Shown: positions 23,763 through 32,374 of the stretch, one piece after another | Numbering within the stretch: the stretch's first letter is position 1 | Layout: the number at the start of each line of letters is the position of its first letter | Source: CAYRLW01 sp964425215 | GTDB taxonomy: Bacteria > Spirochaetota > Spirochaetia > Treponematales > Breznakiellaceae | DNA: 64,000 nt | Assembly (NCBI GenBank): GCA_964425215.1 | Contig: CAYRLW010000004.1 | Coordinates: 62,001-126,000 of the forward strand | Direction: 5' to 3' | Made by a program: the position numbers and the translations under genes | The notes under the pieces: generated by a model | What the model was told of the DNA's origin: nothing | What the model saw: only the letters and a program-made list of their open reading frames with translations | Databases searched by the model: none

Positions 23763-24560
23763 ATGGAAAACCGTCCCATCGTTTTTTTAGATTCCGGGGT
23801 GGGGGGCCTGCCCTATCTGGAAAGCTTTCGCGCCTTGGACCATCACGAGGCCCTTGTATACGTCGCCGATCGGCGGAATTTTCCCTATGGCCCCAAACCC
23901 AAGGAACTTCTGGTACGGCTCCTAGTTGATCTGGTTGGTCGGCTTCGATCCGCCTTCGATCCAAAACTCCTGGTGGTGGCCTGCAATACCGCTTCGGTTT
24001 CCGCTTTGGACGAATTACGAAAAGCCTTTCCCGATTTGCCCTTCGTGGGGACCGTCCCGGCGGTAAAACCCGCGGTTTTATCCAGCCGGAAGCGGTGTAT
24101 CGGTCTTTTAGCCACCGAACGGACGGTGGCCGACCCGTACACCGAAAACCTGGCCCACCAATACGGAAAGGATTGCCGGGTTCTGGGCATCGGAGCGCCG
24201 GAACTGGTTGAATTCGTGGAACACCGCTACCTGGCCGCGGATGAAGCGGAGCGATATGCGGCGGTACGGCCCTACGTGGACCGTTTTAGGAGCGAAGGGG
24301 CCGACGCCATAGTTCTGGGCTGTACCCACTTTCTTTTTTTGACCGATTTGTTTTCCCAAGCCTCTGCGCCGGATCTGAGGGTCTACGATTCCCTGGATGG
24401 GGTTGCCCACCGGATACATACCATCCTTTCGGACCGCTCCCTTGTAGCCGCCTCTTCTCCGGGAAGTCTCCGGTTTTTTGTTACCGGACAAGGGGAAATT
24501 CCCGAATCCTTAGGGGCCTTTGCCCAGAGGTTCGGTATGAAAGCGGAGCTTTTTCCATGA
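23763..24560 (+). CDS. murI: Glutamate racemase
   Basis: MurI makes D-glutamate for peptidoglycan. The 265-residue protein has both catalytic Cys motifs, VVACNTAS and VLGCTHF, and the N-terminal FLDSGVGGLPYL in which the usual Asp-Ser pair is kept. The tail FAQRFGMKAELFP matches family length. It ends in an ATGA overlap with rsgA. Presence of murI implies a peptidoglycan wall built with D-Glu. Confidence 0.93.
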   Translation: MENRPIVFLDSGVGGLPYLESFRALDHHEALVYVADRRNFPYGPKPKELLVRLLVDLVGRLRSAFDPKLLVVACNTASVSALDELRKAFPDLPFVGTVPAVKPAVLSSRKRCIGLLATERTVADPYTENLAHQYGKDCRVLGIGAPELVEFVEHRYLAADEAERYAAVRPYVDRFRSEGADAIVLGCTHFLFLTDLFSQASAPDLRVYDSLDGVAHRIHTILSDRSLVAASSPGSLRFFVTGQGEIPESLGAFAQRFGMKAELFP

Positions 24561-25498
24561 CCGCCCTGGTGGTATCCGGATCAAAGAATAGGTTTATCGT
24601 CCAAGACCTGACCGGGAAAAACGGACAGAAGCGCTATCTGGAATGCCGCATCAAGGGAAAGGTCTTAAAGGGCGTGGAGGGCTTCTATAACCCCCTGGCC
24701 CCGGGAGACCGGGTGGAGGTGGAGGAGGACCCCGCGACTCCGGGGACGGGGCAGATCGTGGCGTTGGGGGAACGGAAAAATTCCTTTGTCCGCTTTAATC
24801 AAAAGGGACAAAGTCCCCAGCTTTTAGCGGCCAACGTGGACCTGGTCCTCTGCGTCGCCAGCCCCGGGAACCCTCCCTTTCGGCCCCGATTTTTGGACCG
24901 CCTGCTCGTCCAGGCGGAGTATTCGGCGATTTCTTCGGTTATAGTCTTAAATAAATGCGACCTGGAAAGCGACCTGGATGTGGATGAACGCTTAGAGGAT
25001 TTTGTGCGGATTGGGTATCCGGTGGTCCGGGTATCGGCCCGAACCGGCGAAGGGATCCCCGCGTTGCGGAGCCTGCTGGGGGGCACCTATTCGGTTATGG
25101 TTGGACAATCGGGGGTGGGAAAATCGAGCCTCTTAAACGCCCTAATGGGGAATTCGGATTTACGGGTTGGAGGACTATCTGAAAAGTACGATAGGGGTAC
25201 CCATACAACCACCATGGCCACCCTCCTTACCGTTCCCACCCCAGAAGGGTTCGGCTGGGTCATCGATACCCCGGGGATACGCCGCTTGGTACCCCACGGT
25301 ATGACCGCCGACGATCTGGCCCTCTACTTCCGGGAATTTGCCCCCCTGGTGGGCCGGTGTACCTTTGGTCTTTCCTGTACCCATCAAACCGAACCGGGCT
25401 GTAAAATTATGGAAGCCGTGGACGCGGGGGTCATCCACGAGGATCGCTACGAAAGTTTTCTCCGTCTGCGGGATGAATTGGCCGAAGGAAGATCATGA
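24557..25498 (+). CDS. rsgA: Small-ribosomal-subunit biogenesis GTPase
   Basis: RsgA is a circularly permuted GTPase acting late in 30S maturation. In order, the 313-residue protein has an N-terminal OB fold, the G4 motif LNKCDL, G5 VSARTGEG, then Walker A GQSGVGKSS (G1) and DTPG (G3). The C-terminal zinc site is CTFGLSCTHQTEPGC (C-x6-C-x-H-x5-C). Permuted motif order and the zinc knuckle are diagnostic. Start and stop overlap neighbours by 4 bp on each side (murI and mutS2). Confidence 0.95.
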   Translation: MTALVVSGSKNRFIVQDLTGKNGQKRYLECRIKGKVLKGVEGFYNPLAPGDRVEVEEDPATPGTGQIVALGERKNSFVRFNQKGQSPQLLAANVDLVLCVASPGNPPFRPRFLDRLLVQAEYSAISSVIVLNKCDLESDLDVDERLEDFVRIGYPVVRVSARTGEGIPALRSLLGGTYSVMVGQSGVGKSSLLNALMGNSDLRVGGLSEKYDRGTHTTTMATLLTVPTPEGFGWVIDTPGIRRLVPHGMTADDLALYFREFAPLVGRCTFGLSCTHQTEPGCKIMEAVDAGVIHEDRYESFLRLRDELAEGRS

Positions 25499-27918
25499 AC
25501 GAACGAACCCTCCGTCTTTTAGAATTTGACGCCATCCGAGGGCGGGTGGCGGACCTTTGCCTGAGCGAAGAAGCCGCGGACCGATTACGCCAAGAGGTGC
25601 CGTACACGGATTCTGAACGCGTAGGGGAACTTAAATCCCTGGTGGCGGATTTGGCTTCCCGGATGCTTCGGCACCCCGACGAACCTCGGCAGACCCTGCC
25701 TGCGATCGCGCCAATTCTTTCAAAATTAGCGGTGGAAGGCCTTTCTTTGGACCTGGAGGAGGCTTACGCCCTGGGCCTTTTTCTTCAGCGGGCCGCGGCG
25801 TTGAAGACCTGGATTTCCGTAGATGACGACGATTCCGCCCCCTCCGCCGAAGGAGGGCCCTCCGGGGTAACCATCGCTTCCTTAGCCAAGGGGCTCGTCG
25901 ATTGTTCCTCCGTGGAACGGGAAATATTTAAAATTATCGATAAAAGCGGAAATCTAAGGGATCTTCCGGAGGTACGGGAAATAAAAAGACGAATTCAGAA
26001 CCTGCATAAGGATTTGGATACCCTGGTCCATGGGTACACGCTTTCGGAGGAAAGCCGCCGTTTTCTCCAATCCGAAGTACCATCCCAACGGGATGGCCGT
26101 ATCGTCCTGGCCGTTAAGGCTAACTTCCGGAACCGAATTCGGGGCATAGTCCACGAGGTTTCCGATACGGGGCGAACCGTTTTTATAGAACCCGAGGATG
26201 TGGTAGAAAAAAACAACGATATTTTGCTGGAACAACGGCACCTTGAAGCGGAAATCGCGCGGATTTTTCGGGAGCTGACGGGACGGATAGCCAAGAATCG
26301 GGAGGACCTTCAAAGCCTCCATGGGGGTATCCTCTACCTGGAAAGTCTCCGCGCCCGCTCCCGTTACGGTTTTCAAAACCGCTTTGTTTTTGCCGCCGAC
26401 GGGACCGGCCCCTCGCCTTCCTTGGTGATCCTCCAGGGGCGGCATCCTCTTTTGGGTTCTAAAGCCGTTCCCATCGACGTGGTCAGTCGGGGAGAAACCC
26501 GAATGGTCATTATCACGGGGCCCAACACGGGGGGCAAAACGGTAACCCTTAAGACCGTGGGGCTCTTTGCGTTGATGAACCAGTTCGGCCTGGCCCTTCC
26601 TGCCAAGGAGGGGACCATCCTGCCGGTCTTTGATGGAATTTACGCGGATATCGGGGACGAACAATCCATCAGCCAGTCCTTGTCCACCTTTTCAGCCCAC
26701 ATGGTCCATATTACGGATATTATTTCCCAGGCCACCGACCGTTCCCTGGTTTTGCTCGACGAACTGGGTTCGGGAACCGATCCCGAGGAAGGGACGGCCA
26801 TCGCCATGGCGGTGTTGGATCATTTTATTGAAAAGGGAACCCGTTTGTTTTGTACCACCCACCATGGGGTTTTGAAAAATTATGGCTACAGTAAGCGGGG
26901 CGTGGAAAACGCCTCGGTGGAGTTTGATGGGGCGACCCTTTCGCCGACCTATAAAATAGTAATGGGAATTCCCGGAGAAAGCCGAGCCCTGGACGTGGCG
27001 GAACGGAACGGTCTTCCGTCTTCCATCGTCCAGCGGGCCCGGGGCTATATCGCCGAGGAACGGTCCGACGTTTCTGCCCTGATACGGGGGCTTAAGGAAA
27101 AACACCGGGAATTGGAGGAGGCGAAAAAAAACTATACCTCCGAGGACCTGCGGCTCCGGGAAGAACGACGCCGAACGGACCTGAAAGAACTGCAGCTTAA
27201 GCAAAAGGAGCTGGAACTTCGGTCCGGTTCGGTGGCGGGCTTGCATCGGCTCCTATCGGAAAGTCGAAAAACCCTTGAAAATTTGGTTCGGGAATTAAAG
27301 GAAGGGGAAATAAACCGGGAAAAAACCCTGGCGGTGAAGGAATTTCTAGCGGAATTAGAAAAAACTGTCCAGGAACAGGACCGGCTTTTGGAGCGGGAGG
27401 AGGCGGACTTTTATAAAGAAAAGGAACGCCGCGAGGAACCCCCGGTCGATCGTCTCCTCCCTTCGGAAATCCTAGCGCCGGGGGTTGAGGTCATGGTAAA
27501 AACCATGAAACGCCGGGGCGTGTTACTGCGGAAAGATAAAAAAGATACCTGGGTGGTGGAAGTCGGTTCGGTTAAAATGTCCTTTCCCGAAAAAGATTTA
27601 AGCCCCGTGGCCCCGGTTCGTCAGAAGACTGGTCCCCTGGTAGCCCAGGTGGACCTGGTATCCCAAACCTCCGCCCAACTGGAACTAAACCTGCGGGGCC
27701 TGCGCTTGGAAGAGGCCCTGGAGGTTCTGCGGAAGCAAATCGATGCGGCAACCCTTTCGGGGTTATACGAATTTTCGGTTATCCACGGAAAAGGGGATGG
27801 GATACTCCAAAAGGGAGTCCACGAATTTTTAAAAAATCAGTCCCAGGTAGAACGGTTTTCCTTTTCTCCCCCCGAACAAGGAGGGTTTGGTAAAACCCTG
27901 GTAAGCCTAAAGCGTTAA
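25495..27918 (+). CDS. mutS2: MutS2 family ATPase/endonuclease
   Basis: MutS2 proteins lack mismatch recognition; they suppress homologous recombination and split collided ribosomes. The 807-residue protein contains the clamp and lever helices, a Walker A GPNTGGKTVTLKT, Walker B LVLLDELGSGTDP, a long coiled coil (about 520-650), a KOW-like linker and a C-terminal Smr nuclease domain with LNLRGLRLEEA and IHGKGDG. The Smr HGxG motif is intact. It overlaps rsgA by 4 bp. The 3' end overlaps the convergent TM2-domain gene by 4 bp. Confidence 0.94.
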   Translation: MNERTLRLLEFDAIRGRVADLCLSEEAADRLRQEVPYTDSERVGELKSLVADLASRMLRHPDEPRQTLPAIAPILSKLAVEGLSLDLEEAYALGLFLQRAAALKTWISVDDDDSAPSAEGGPSGVTIASLAKGLVDCSSVEREIFKIIDKSGNLRDLPEVREIKRRIQNLHKDLDTLVHGYTLSEESRRFLQSEVPSQRDGRIVLAVKANFRNRIRGIVHEVSDTGRTVFIEPEDVVEKNNDILLEQRHLEAEIARIFRELTGRIAKNREDLQSLHGGILYLESLRARSRYGFQNRFVFAADGTGPSPSLVILQGRHPLLGSKAVPIDVVSRGETRMVIITGPNTGGKTVTLKTVGLFALMNQFGLALPAKEGTILPVFDGIYADIGDEQSISQSLSTFSAHMVHITDIISQATDRSLVLLDELGSGTDPEEGTAIAMAVLDHFIEKGTRLFCTTHHGVLKNYGYSKRGVENASVEFDGATLSPTYKIVMGIPGESRALDVAERNGLPSSIVQRARGYIAEERSDVSALIRGLKEKHRELEEAKKNYTSEDLRLREERRRTDLKELQLKQKELELRSGSVAGLHRLLSESRKTLENLVRELKEGEINREKTLAVKEFLAELEKTVQEQDRLLEREEADFYKEKERREEPPVDRLLPSEILAPGVEVMVKTMKRRGVLLRKDKKDTWVVEVGSVKMSFPEKDLSPVAPVRQKTGPLVAQVDLVSQTSAQLELNLRGLRLEEALEVLRKQIDAATLSGLYEFSVIHGKGDGILQKGVHEFLKNQSQVERFSFSPPEQGGFGKTLVSLKR

Positions 27919-28424
27919 AAATTCTCCAACGGCGCGTCGACATCCATAAATTCCGGGAAGGTGTACACCAAAGTCCCCGACGAACGGACCCGCAATTCGG
28001 CGAACCCCTTGGTTACCAGCGTATCCAGGGCCTTCTTTGCCTCCTCTATGGGGACGTCGGCCTCCAGGGCTACGTCGCTGGCGGTCGCCATTCCCTGGTT
28101 CTTTTTAGCCACCCTAAGAATGGTTCGTTCAAGGCTTTCCTTCCGGACTATTCGGGCCGCCCCATCGTCGGCGTAGCGCCATTGTACCCTTTGGCCTGTC
28201 TGGGTTCCCTGTCCCAGGGCTTGACGAACCTGTTCCCGTAAATTAGCTTCCTGGACCTGCCGGGGTAGGGTGAAAAAGTCGTAGATGGCACCCACCATTC
28301 CCAGTCCTCCGGTACACATCCATAAAAGGCCCGTGGGTAGTTTTCCCAGATAAAACCGATGAAACCCCAGGGCTCCGAACCCGGAAACGAACCATAAAAG
28401 ATAGGCTATTCCAACGTTATACAC
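27915..28424 (-). CDS. TM2-domain membrane protein with winged-helix-like C-terminus
   Basis: The 169-residue protein has a TM2 domain at its N-terminus: two short membrane helices around the GFHRFYLGK signature and GGLGMVGAIYDFF. Residues 95-165 look like a winged helix (TILRVAKKNQGMATASDVAL, IEEAKKALDTLVTKGFAELR). The TM2 plus DNA-binding-like combination suggests a membrane-tethered regulator, but no function is known to me. The start is GTG at 28424 preceded by GGAGG. It lies downstream of the FapA gene on the same strand (26 bp). Confidence 0.75.
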   Translation of the reverse strand: MYNVGIAYLLWFVSGFGALGFHRFYLGKLPTGLLWMCTGGLGMVGAIYDFFTLPRQVQEANLREQVRQALGQGTQTGQRVQWRYADDGAARIVRKESLERTILRVAKKNQGMATASDVALEADVPIEEAKKALDTLVTKGFAELRVRSSGTLVYTFPEFMDVDAPLENF

Positions 28425-28450
28425 CGGTACCTCCGGCCTTTAAGATACCA

Positions 28451-29947
28451 CTAGAGGCTTTGATGGACAAGCTTTCCTTGATTTTTATCCAAGCGAAACC
28501 GGACCCTTTTTAGGGTCGTATCCACAAAGTAAGCGATATGACAAATTTCTATAAGGGTTCCCGGCACCACCTCGCCGAAAACCTCGACCACCGCCTGTTC
28601 ATCCGCGTTAAGCCGGTTTAATAGGTCTACAATGGCGTTGGAACAGGCGTTTTGTTGTTTTTTTAGTTCCTCCAGCAAAGCCGTGGCTTTTTTAAAATCC
28701 CCATCATCGGGAGCACGGCCCTTGAGCATATCCCGTAGTTTAGCGATTTTAGACGAGAGGACCCGAAGGTTTTCGTTTTGCTTATCCAGCCGCTGTTGGG
28801 CCGTAAAATCCACACCGCAGTGAATTTTAGTACCGTTTCCCTTTTCCTTTCCGATGGATCCGGTTCTTAGCCCCCGGACGGCGAATATTTCTCCTCCAAC
28901 AATTTTACCCTTATCCCCCAGGTCCAGGCTATCCAGGGTATAAATTTGGGAATTGATGATCGTCGCGCCTACGGATATTTTCCCCCGGCAGGCGACCTTG
29001 CAATTTTGTATAAACTTTGTCCGCAGGGTACCCCCCACTTTGATGGAAGCCTGGCCCCTTCCGATAAGGCCTCCAGCCACGAGCAGGTCCTTTTTCGCGT
29101 TTACATCCGACGCGTCCAGGGTTTGCTTGGAAACGATGGACCCGCCGGAGTACACTTTAAACCCATCGGCCACGAGCCCATCGATAATGACGTCCCCGGG
29201 AAATATGATGTTCCCCGTGGCGTAATCCACCGAGCCCTTGACCTCCAGGACCTCTTCGACGTTGAGTTCCTTTCCCTTTTCCAACAAGCGGCCGTCCCGG
29301 GTCGCCACGATAGCCCCGTTTTCAAGGCGGGTATTCAGTCCTCCGACCGCGCTTTCCACGGCCCGTACGGTTTTGGGAATCGGTAAACCGTGGATATTTT
29401 TGCCCTCTTTTCCCTTGACGCTGGCCCTCTGCCGGGCCAATACCTGTCCCTTTTTTACGATGATAAAGGGACTCAGCTCCTTCCAGTCGATGCGGGGAAC
29501 GTCCCCGTCGGGCAGGGGGGGCCACTTGCGGAAGGATGGGTCAATCTCAAAATAGGCGGGAATCTCTTCCTCTGGAGGATCTCCATGGGCAATTAGGACA
29601 TTTTTTATGGGACGATGATCCAGGTTGCAGTCCATACTGGATTTTAAGATCAAATCCCAGTCGATTCCGTAGGTAATATTCAGCCGCTCTAGGATTGCGG
29701 CGATATAATCGGGGTTTAACGGTTGCCCATCGCCGACGGGTGGGATAAAATCCGCCCAGGCTTCCAGGTCGTTTTCCGTAAAGCGGACCACCAGGTTCCC
29801 GTCGTTATGGTGAAGCCCCAGGGCTATTTCTTGAGTTGGGGTCCCAGGGGCCGTCGACGGGCTTTCTTTGTCCGTTTTGGGTGTTATGGGTTCATTTTTT
29901 TCGGTTTCCAACGGTTTCCCCCACTGTACGTATCGGCCAAAAAACAT
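28451..29947 (-). CDS. FapA-family protein (DUF342)
   Basis: The 498-residue protein belongs to the FapA (DUF342) family of polymerising-type beta-helix proteins found in spirochaetes and other bacteria with polar or flagellar functions. The first 40 residues are a charged, Pro-rich linker. A FapA N-terminal domain follows, then the central beta solenoid from about residue 215 (VKGSVDYATGNIIFPGDVII, GGSIVSKQTLDA, VGATIINSQIYTLDSL), and a coiled-coil tail near 385-440. The start is ATG at 29947 without an obvious ribosome-binding site. It is divergent from argR. Confidence 0.82.
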   Translation of the reverse strand: MFFGRYVQWGKPLETEKNEPITPKTDKESPSTAPGTPTQEIALGLHHNDGNLVVRFTENDLEAWADFIPPVGDGQPLNPDYIAAILERLNITYGIDWDLILKSSMDCNLDHRPIKNVLIAHGDPPEEEIPAYFEIDPSFRKWPPLPDGDVPRIDWKELSPFIIVKKGQVLARQRASVKGKEGKNIHGLPIPKTVRAVESAVGGLNTRLENGAIVATRDGRLLEKGKELNVEEVLEVKGSVDYATGNIIFPGDVIIDGLVADGFKVYSGGSIVSKQTLDASDVNAKKDLLVAGGLIGRGQASIKVGGTLRTKFIQNCKVACRGKISVGATIINSQIYTLDSLDLGDKGKIVGGEIFAVRGLRTGSIGKEKGNGTKIHCGVDFTAQQRLDKQNENLRVLSSKIAKLRDMLKGRAPDDGDFKKATALLEELKKQQNACSNAIVDLLNRLNADEQAVVEVFGEVVPGTLIEICHIAYFVDTTLKRVRFRLDKNQGKLVHQSL

Positions 29948-30010
29948 TGATAGTTTAGCGCTGGGGCTTGCATAAAAAGGGCTCCCACTGTATCTTTATA
30001 CACGTAATTA

Positions 30011-30022
30011 GAATAAATATTC
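30011..30022 (+). promoter_or_regulatory. ARG-box-like operator upstream of argR
   Basis: GAATAAATATTC is a perfect palindrome (GAATA-AA-TATTC) matching the core of the ArgR operator consensus (tGAATwwwwATTCa). It lies 22 bp before the argR start in the fapA-argR intergenic region and overlaps a possible -10 box (TAGAAT, 30009-30014). Negative autoregulation is the natural reading. Confidence 0.6.
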
Positions 30023-30044
30023 GGTTTAACCTGCGGAGTTTTGT

Positions 30045-30518
30045 GTGAAAGAACGATTGGCTCGCCTAAAAGCGATACGTAAATTAATAAAAACCTACCG
30101 AATAGAGTCCCAGGATACCCTTTTAGGGCATTTACAGAAAGAGGGGTTTATCGTAACCCAGGCGACCCTTTCCCGGGATTTAAAACTTTTAAAGGTCGGT
30201 AAAATTTCCGATGGCCACAACGGGTATATCTATTCTTTGCCCGGGGACGATGAACGGCAGGAAACCGAACGAACCTACGTTCACGATTTTATGCGGGGGT
30301 ACATCTCCATCGACTGGTCCGGCAATATGGTGGTTATCAAGACCTACTCGGGCCACTCGGATTCGGTGGCCCTGGCGGTGGACAATCTGGCCTTGGACGA
30401 TGTACTGGGGACCATAGCCGGCCGGGATAACACGGTTTTTGTCTGTCTCCGAGAGGGGGTCAGCGGCGAGGACTTTATGACCCAAATGAAAGAAAAAATG
30501 CCCGAATTGGAGGATTAA
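30045..30518 (+). CDS. argR: Arginine repressor
   Basis: ArgR binds operators as an arginine-bound hexamer to repress arginine synthesis or activate its use. The 157-residue protein has the N-terminal winged helix (YRIESQDTLLGHLQKEGF, VTQATLSRDLKLL) and the C-terminal oligomerisation domain with the arginine-binding GTIAGRDN (consensus GTIAGDDT). The Asp doublet that contacts arginine is altered to Arg-Asp, so ligand response may differ. The start is GTG at 30045 with GGAG upstream. An arginase gene begins at the right end of the window, a plausible regulon member. Confidence 0.92.
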   Translation: MKERLARLKAIRKLIKTYRIESQDTLLGHLQKEGFIVTQATLSRDLKLLKVGKISDGHNGYIYSLPGDDERQETERTYVHDFMRGYISIDWSGNMVVIKTYSGHSDSVALAVDNLALDDVLGTIAGRDNTVFVCLREGVSGEDFMTQMKEKMPELED

Positions 30519-30781
30519 GCATCCATCCGTCCTTTCCGCTTTGGGGCTCGACCATAGAACTTATGGTAATGTGTCTCCTCCGCATGATTATCGTATCGGT
30601 ATGGCTATCGGTTCCTTCCCGCTATCGGCCCTGTCTAATCATCGGCCCTGTTCTCCAGGGACCTAGGCCAACCCATTTCTTATCCATGATTTGAAATGGG
30701 TTAGGTATTTCAATGTGGTATAGGTTTTTTTTAAAATTCCTAGTACAATAGGGTTCCAGATATGAAGAAGGAGCTACTAGG
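30519..30781. other. Intergenic region between argR and pgi
   Basis: No gene is visible in these 263 bp. Two copies of ATCGGCCCTGT (30624-30634 and 30641-30651) lie 17 bp apart, with GCTATCGG nearby. A 10-bp perfect hairpin, AACCCATTTC/GAAATGGGTT, spans 30670-30702 without a clean U-tract. TACAAT at 30744-30749 is a likely -10 box for pgi, with no strong -35. Confidence 0.5.
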
Positions 30782-32365
30782 ATGATCAATTATACCAACT
30801 TCGATAAAACCGCTTCCTACACAAAATTACTCTCCCTGGCTCCCCGGGGAAGGAATTTTAATTTCGTCGAGCACCTGACCGCCCAGCGGGTTAAAACCTG
30901 CGTGGTTCCCATGGCTTCGGGCTTGACCTATTCCTGGGCCGCCAAGGCGGTGGACGAACCAATTTTAGACGCCCTGCAGGCTCTAGCGGAGGAACAGGAA
31001 CTGGTAGACAAGTATCTAGCGCTGGTGGACGGAGGGGTGATGAACCCGGGGGAAAAGCGTCTGGTACTGCACCATCTGCTCCGGGGCCAGGTGGGGAAAC
31101 CGGTAATCCACGGGGGGAAAAATTTAGGGGAATTTTACGCGAACCAGGTTGAACGTTTTTCCGCTTTCGCCGACCGGGTGCACCGGGGGGAACTTCGGGG
31201 AAGCGGTGATAAACCCTTTGATACGGTCGTGCAAATCGGTATCGGCGGGTCCGACTTAGGTCCCCGGGCTTTGTACCTGGCCCTGGAGAATTGGGCCGAG
31301 GCCCAGGGGCGAAAGCGTATGACCGCCCATTTTATTTCCAACGTGGACCCCGATGACGCATCCTCCGTAATCTCCAAGCTTCGTTTGGAAACCACCCTTT
31401 TTATCCTGGTTTCTAAAAGCGGTACCACCCAGGAGACCCTGGCTAACGAACTTTTTGTCCAAGGAAAATTAAAAAAGGCCGGTCTGGATCCGGCAAAGCA
31501 CCTGGTCGCGGTTACCAGCGAAACCAGCCCCTTGGCCCACAATCCCCACTATGTGGATTTCTTTTACATCGATGATTTTATCGGGGGGCGATACTCGGCC
31601 ACCTCCGCCGTTGGAGGCGTCATTTTATCCCTGGCCTACGGGAAAGAGACCTTCCAGGAGCTTTTACGGGGAGCCCATCAGGCGGACTTGAGCGCCCTTG
31701 AACGGGATTGCCGGAAAAACCCCGCCCTTTTGGACGCCCTTATCGGCGTGTGGGAACGAAATTTCCTGGGGTACCCCACCACGGCCATTCTTCCCTACAG
31801 CCAAGCCCTGTCCCGTTTCCCCGCCCACCTGCAACAGCTGGATATGGAATCCAACGGCAAACGGGTGAACCGAAACGGGGAGCCCCTGGGTTACTCCACG
31901 GGTCCCATCGTATTTGGCGAACCGGGGACCAACGGGCAACATTCCTTTTATCAACTGCTCCATCAGGGAACCGATCCGGTGCCTCTGCAGTTTGTCGGCT
32001 TCCTGGAAAGCCAGAGACGGGACGATGTGGAAGTGGACGGTTCTTCCAGCCAAACAAAACTCAAGGCCAACTTGGTGGCCCAAATCGTAGCCTTTGCCAA
32101 GGGTAAAACCGATGGGGATAAAAACAAGGAGTTTCCCGGCGGCCGGCCTTCCAGCGTCATTGTGGGGCCGTCGCTTAACGCCGAAACCCTGGGAACCCTG
32201 CTGGCCCACTTTGAAAATAAGGTAATGTTCCAGGGGTTTGTATGGAATATCAACAGTTTTGACCAAGAGGGGGTTCAACTGGGTAAGATCCTTACCAAGA
32301 AGGTCCTCTCCGGCGACTCTGGGGATCCGGCATTGTCGGCCTACTCCCAATTACTCCACGTATAG
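30782..32365 (+). CDS. pgi: Glucose-6-phosphate isomerase
   Basis: Pgi interconverts glucose-6-phosphate and fructose-6-phosphate in glycolysis. The 527-residue protein has the family signatures IGIGGSDLGPRALYLAL and FVLVSKSGTTQETLAN-like (LVSKSGTTQET), the catalytic-region segment GGRYSATSAVGG, NGKRVNRNG and the GQHSFYQLLHQGT motif. GAAGGAG precedes the ATG. It is followed after 9 bp by a chemoreceptor gene, apparently in one transcript. Confidence 0.95.
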   Translation: MINYTNFDKTASYTKLLSLAPRGRNFNFVEHLTAQRVKTCVVPMASGLTYSWAAKAVDEPILDALQALAEEQELVDKYLALVDGGVMNPGEKRLVLHHLLRGQVGKPVIHGGKNLGEFYANQVERFSAFADRVHRGELRGSGDKPFDTVVQIGIGGSDLGPRALYLALENWAEAQGRKRMTAHFISNVDPDDASSVISKLRLETTLFILVSKSGTTQETLANELFVQGKLKKAGLDPAKHLVAVTSETSPLAHNPHYVDFFYIDDFIGGRYSATSAVGGVILSLAYGKETFQELLRGAHQADLSALERDCRKNPALLDALIGVWERNFLGYPTTAILPYSQALSRFPAHLQQLDMESNGKRVNRNGEPLGYSTGPIVFGEPGTNGQHSFYQLLHQGTDPVPLQFVGFLESQRRDDVEVDGSSSQTKLKANLVAQIVAFAKGKTDGDKNKEFPGGRPSSVIVGPSLNAETLGTLLAHFENKVMFQGFVWNINSFDQEGVQLGKILTKKVLSGDSGDPALSAYSQLLHV

Positions 32366-32374
32366 GAGGAATAT

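Noticed and set aside
29947..29960. Leaderless promoter for the FapA gene
   Set aside because: TAAACT ends only 4 bases before the ATG and has no -35 at a usable distance.
31664..32350. 228-codon open frame antisense to pgi
   Set aside because: It is the shadow of conserved pgi codons; no domain or start signal.
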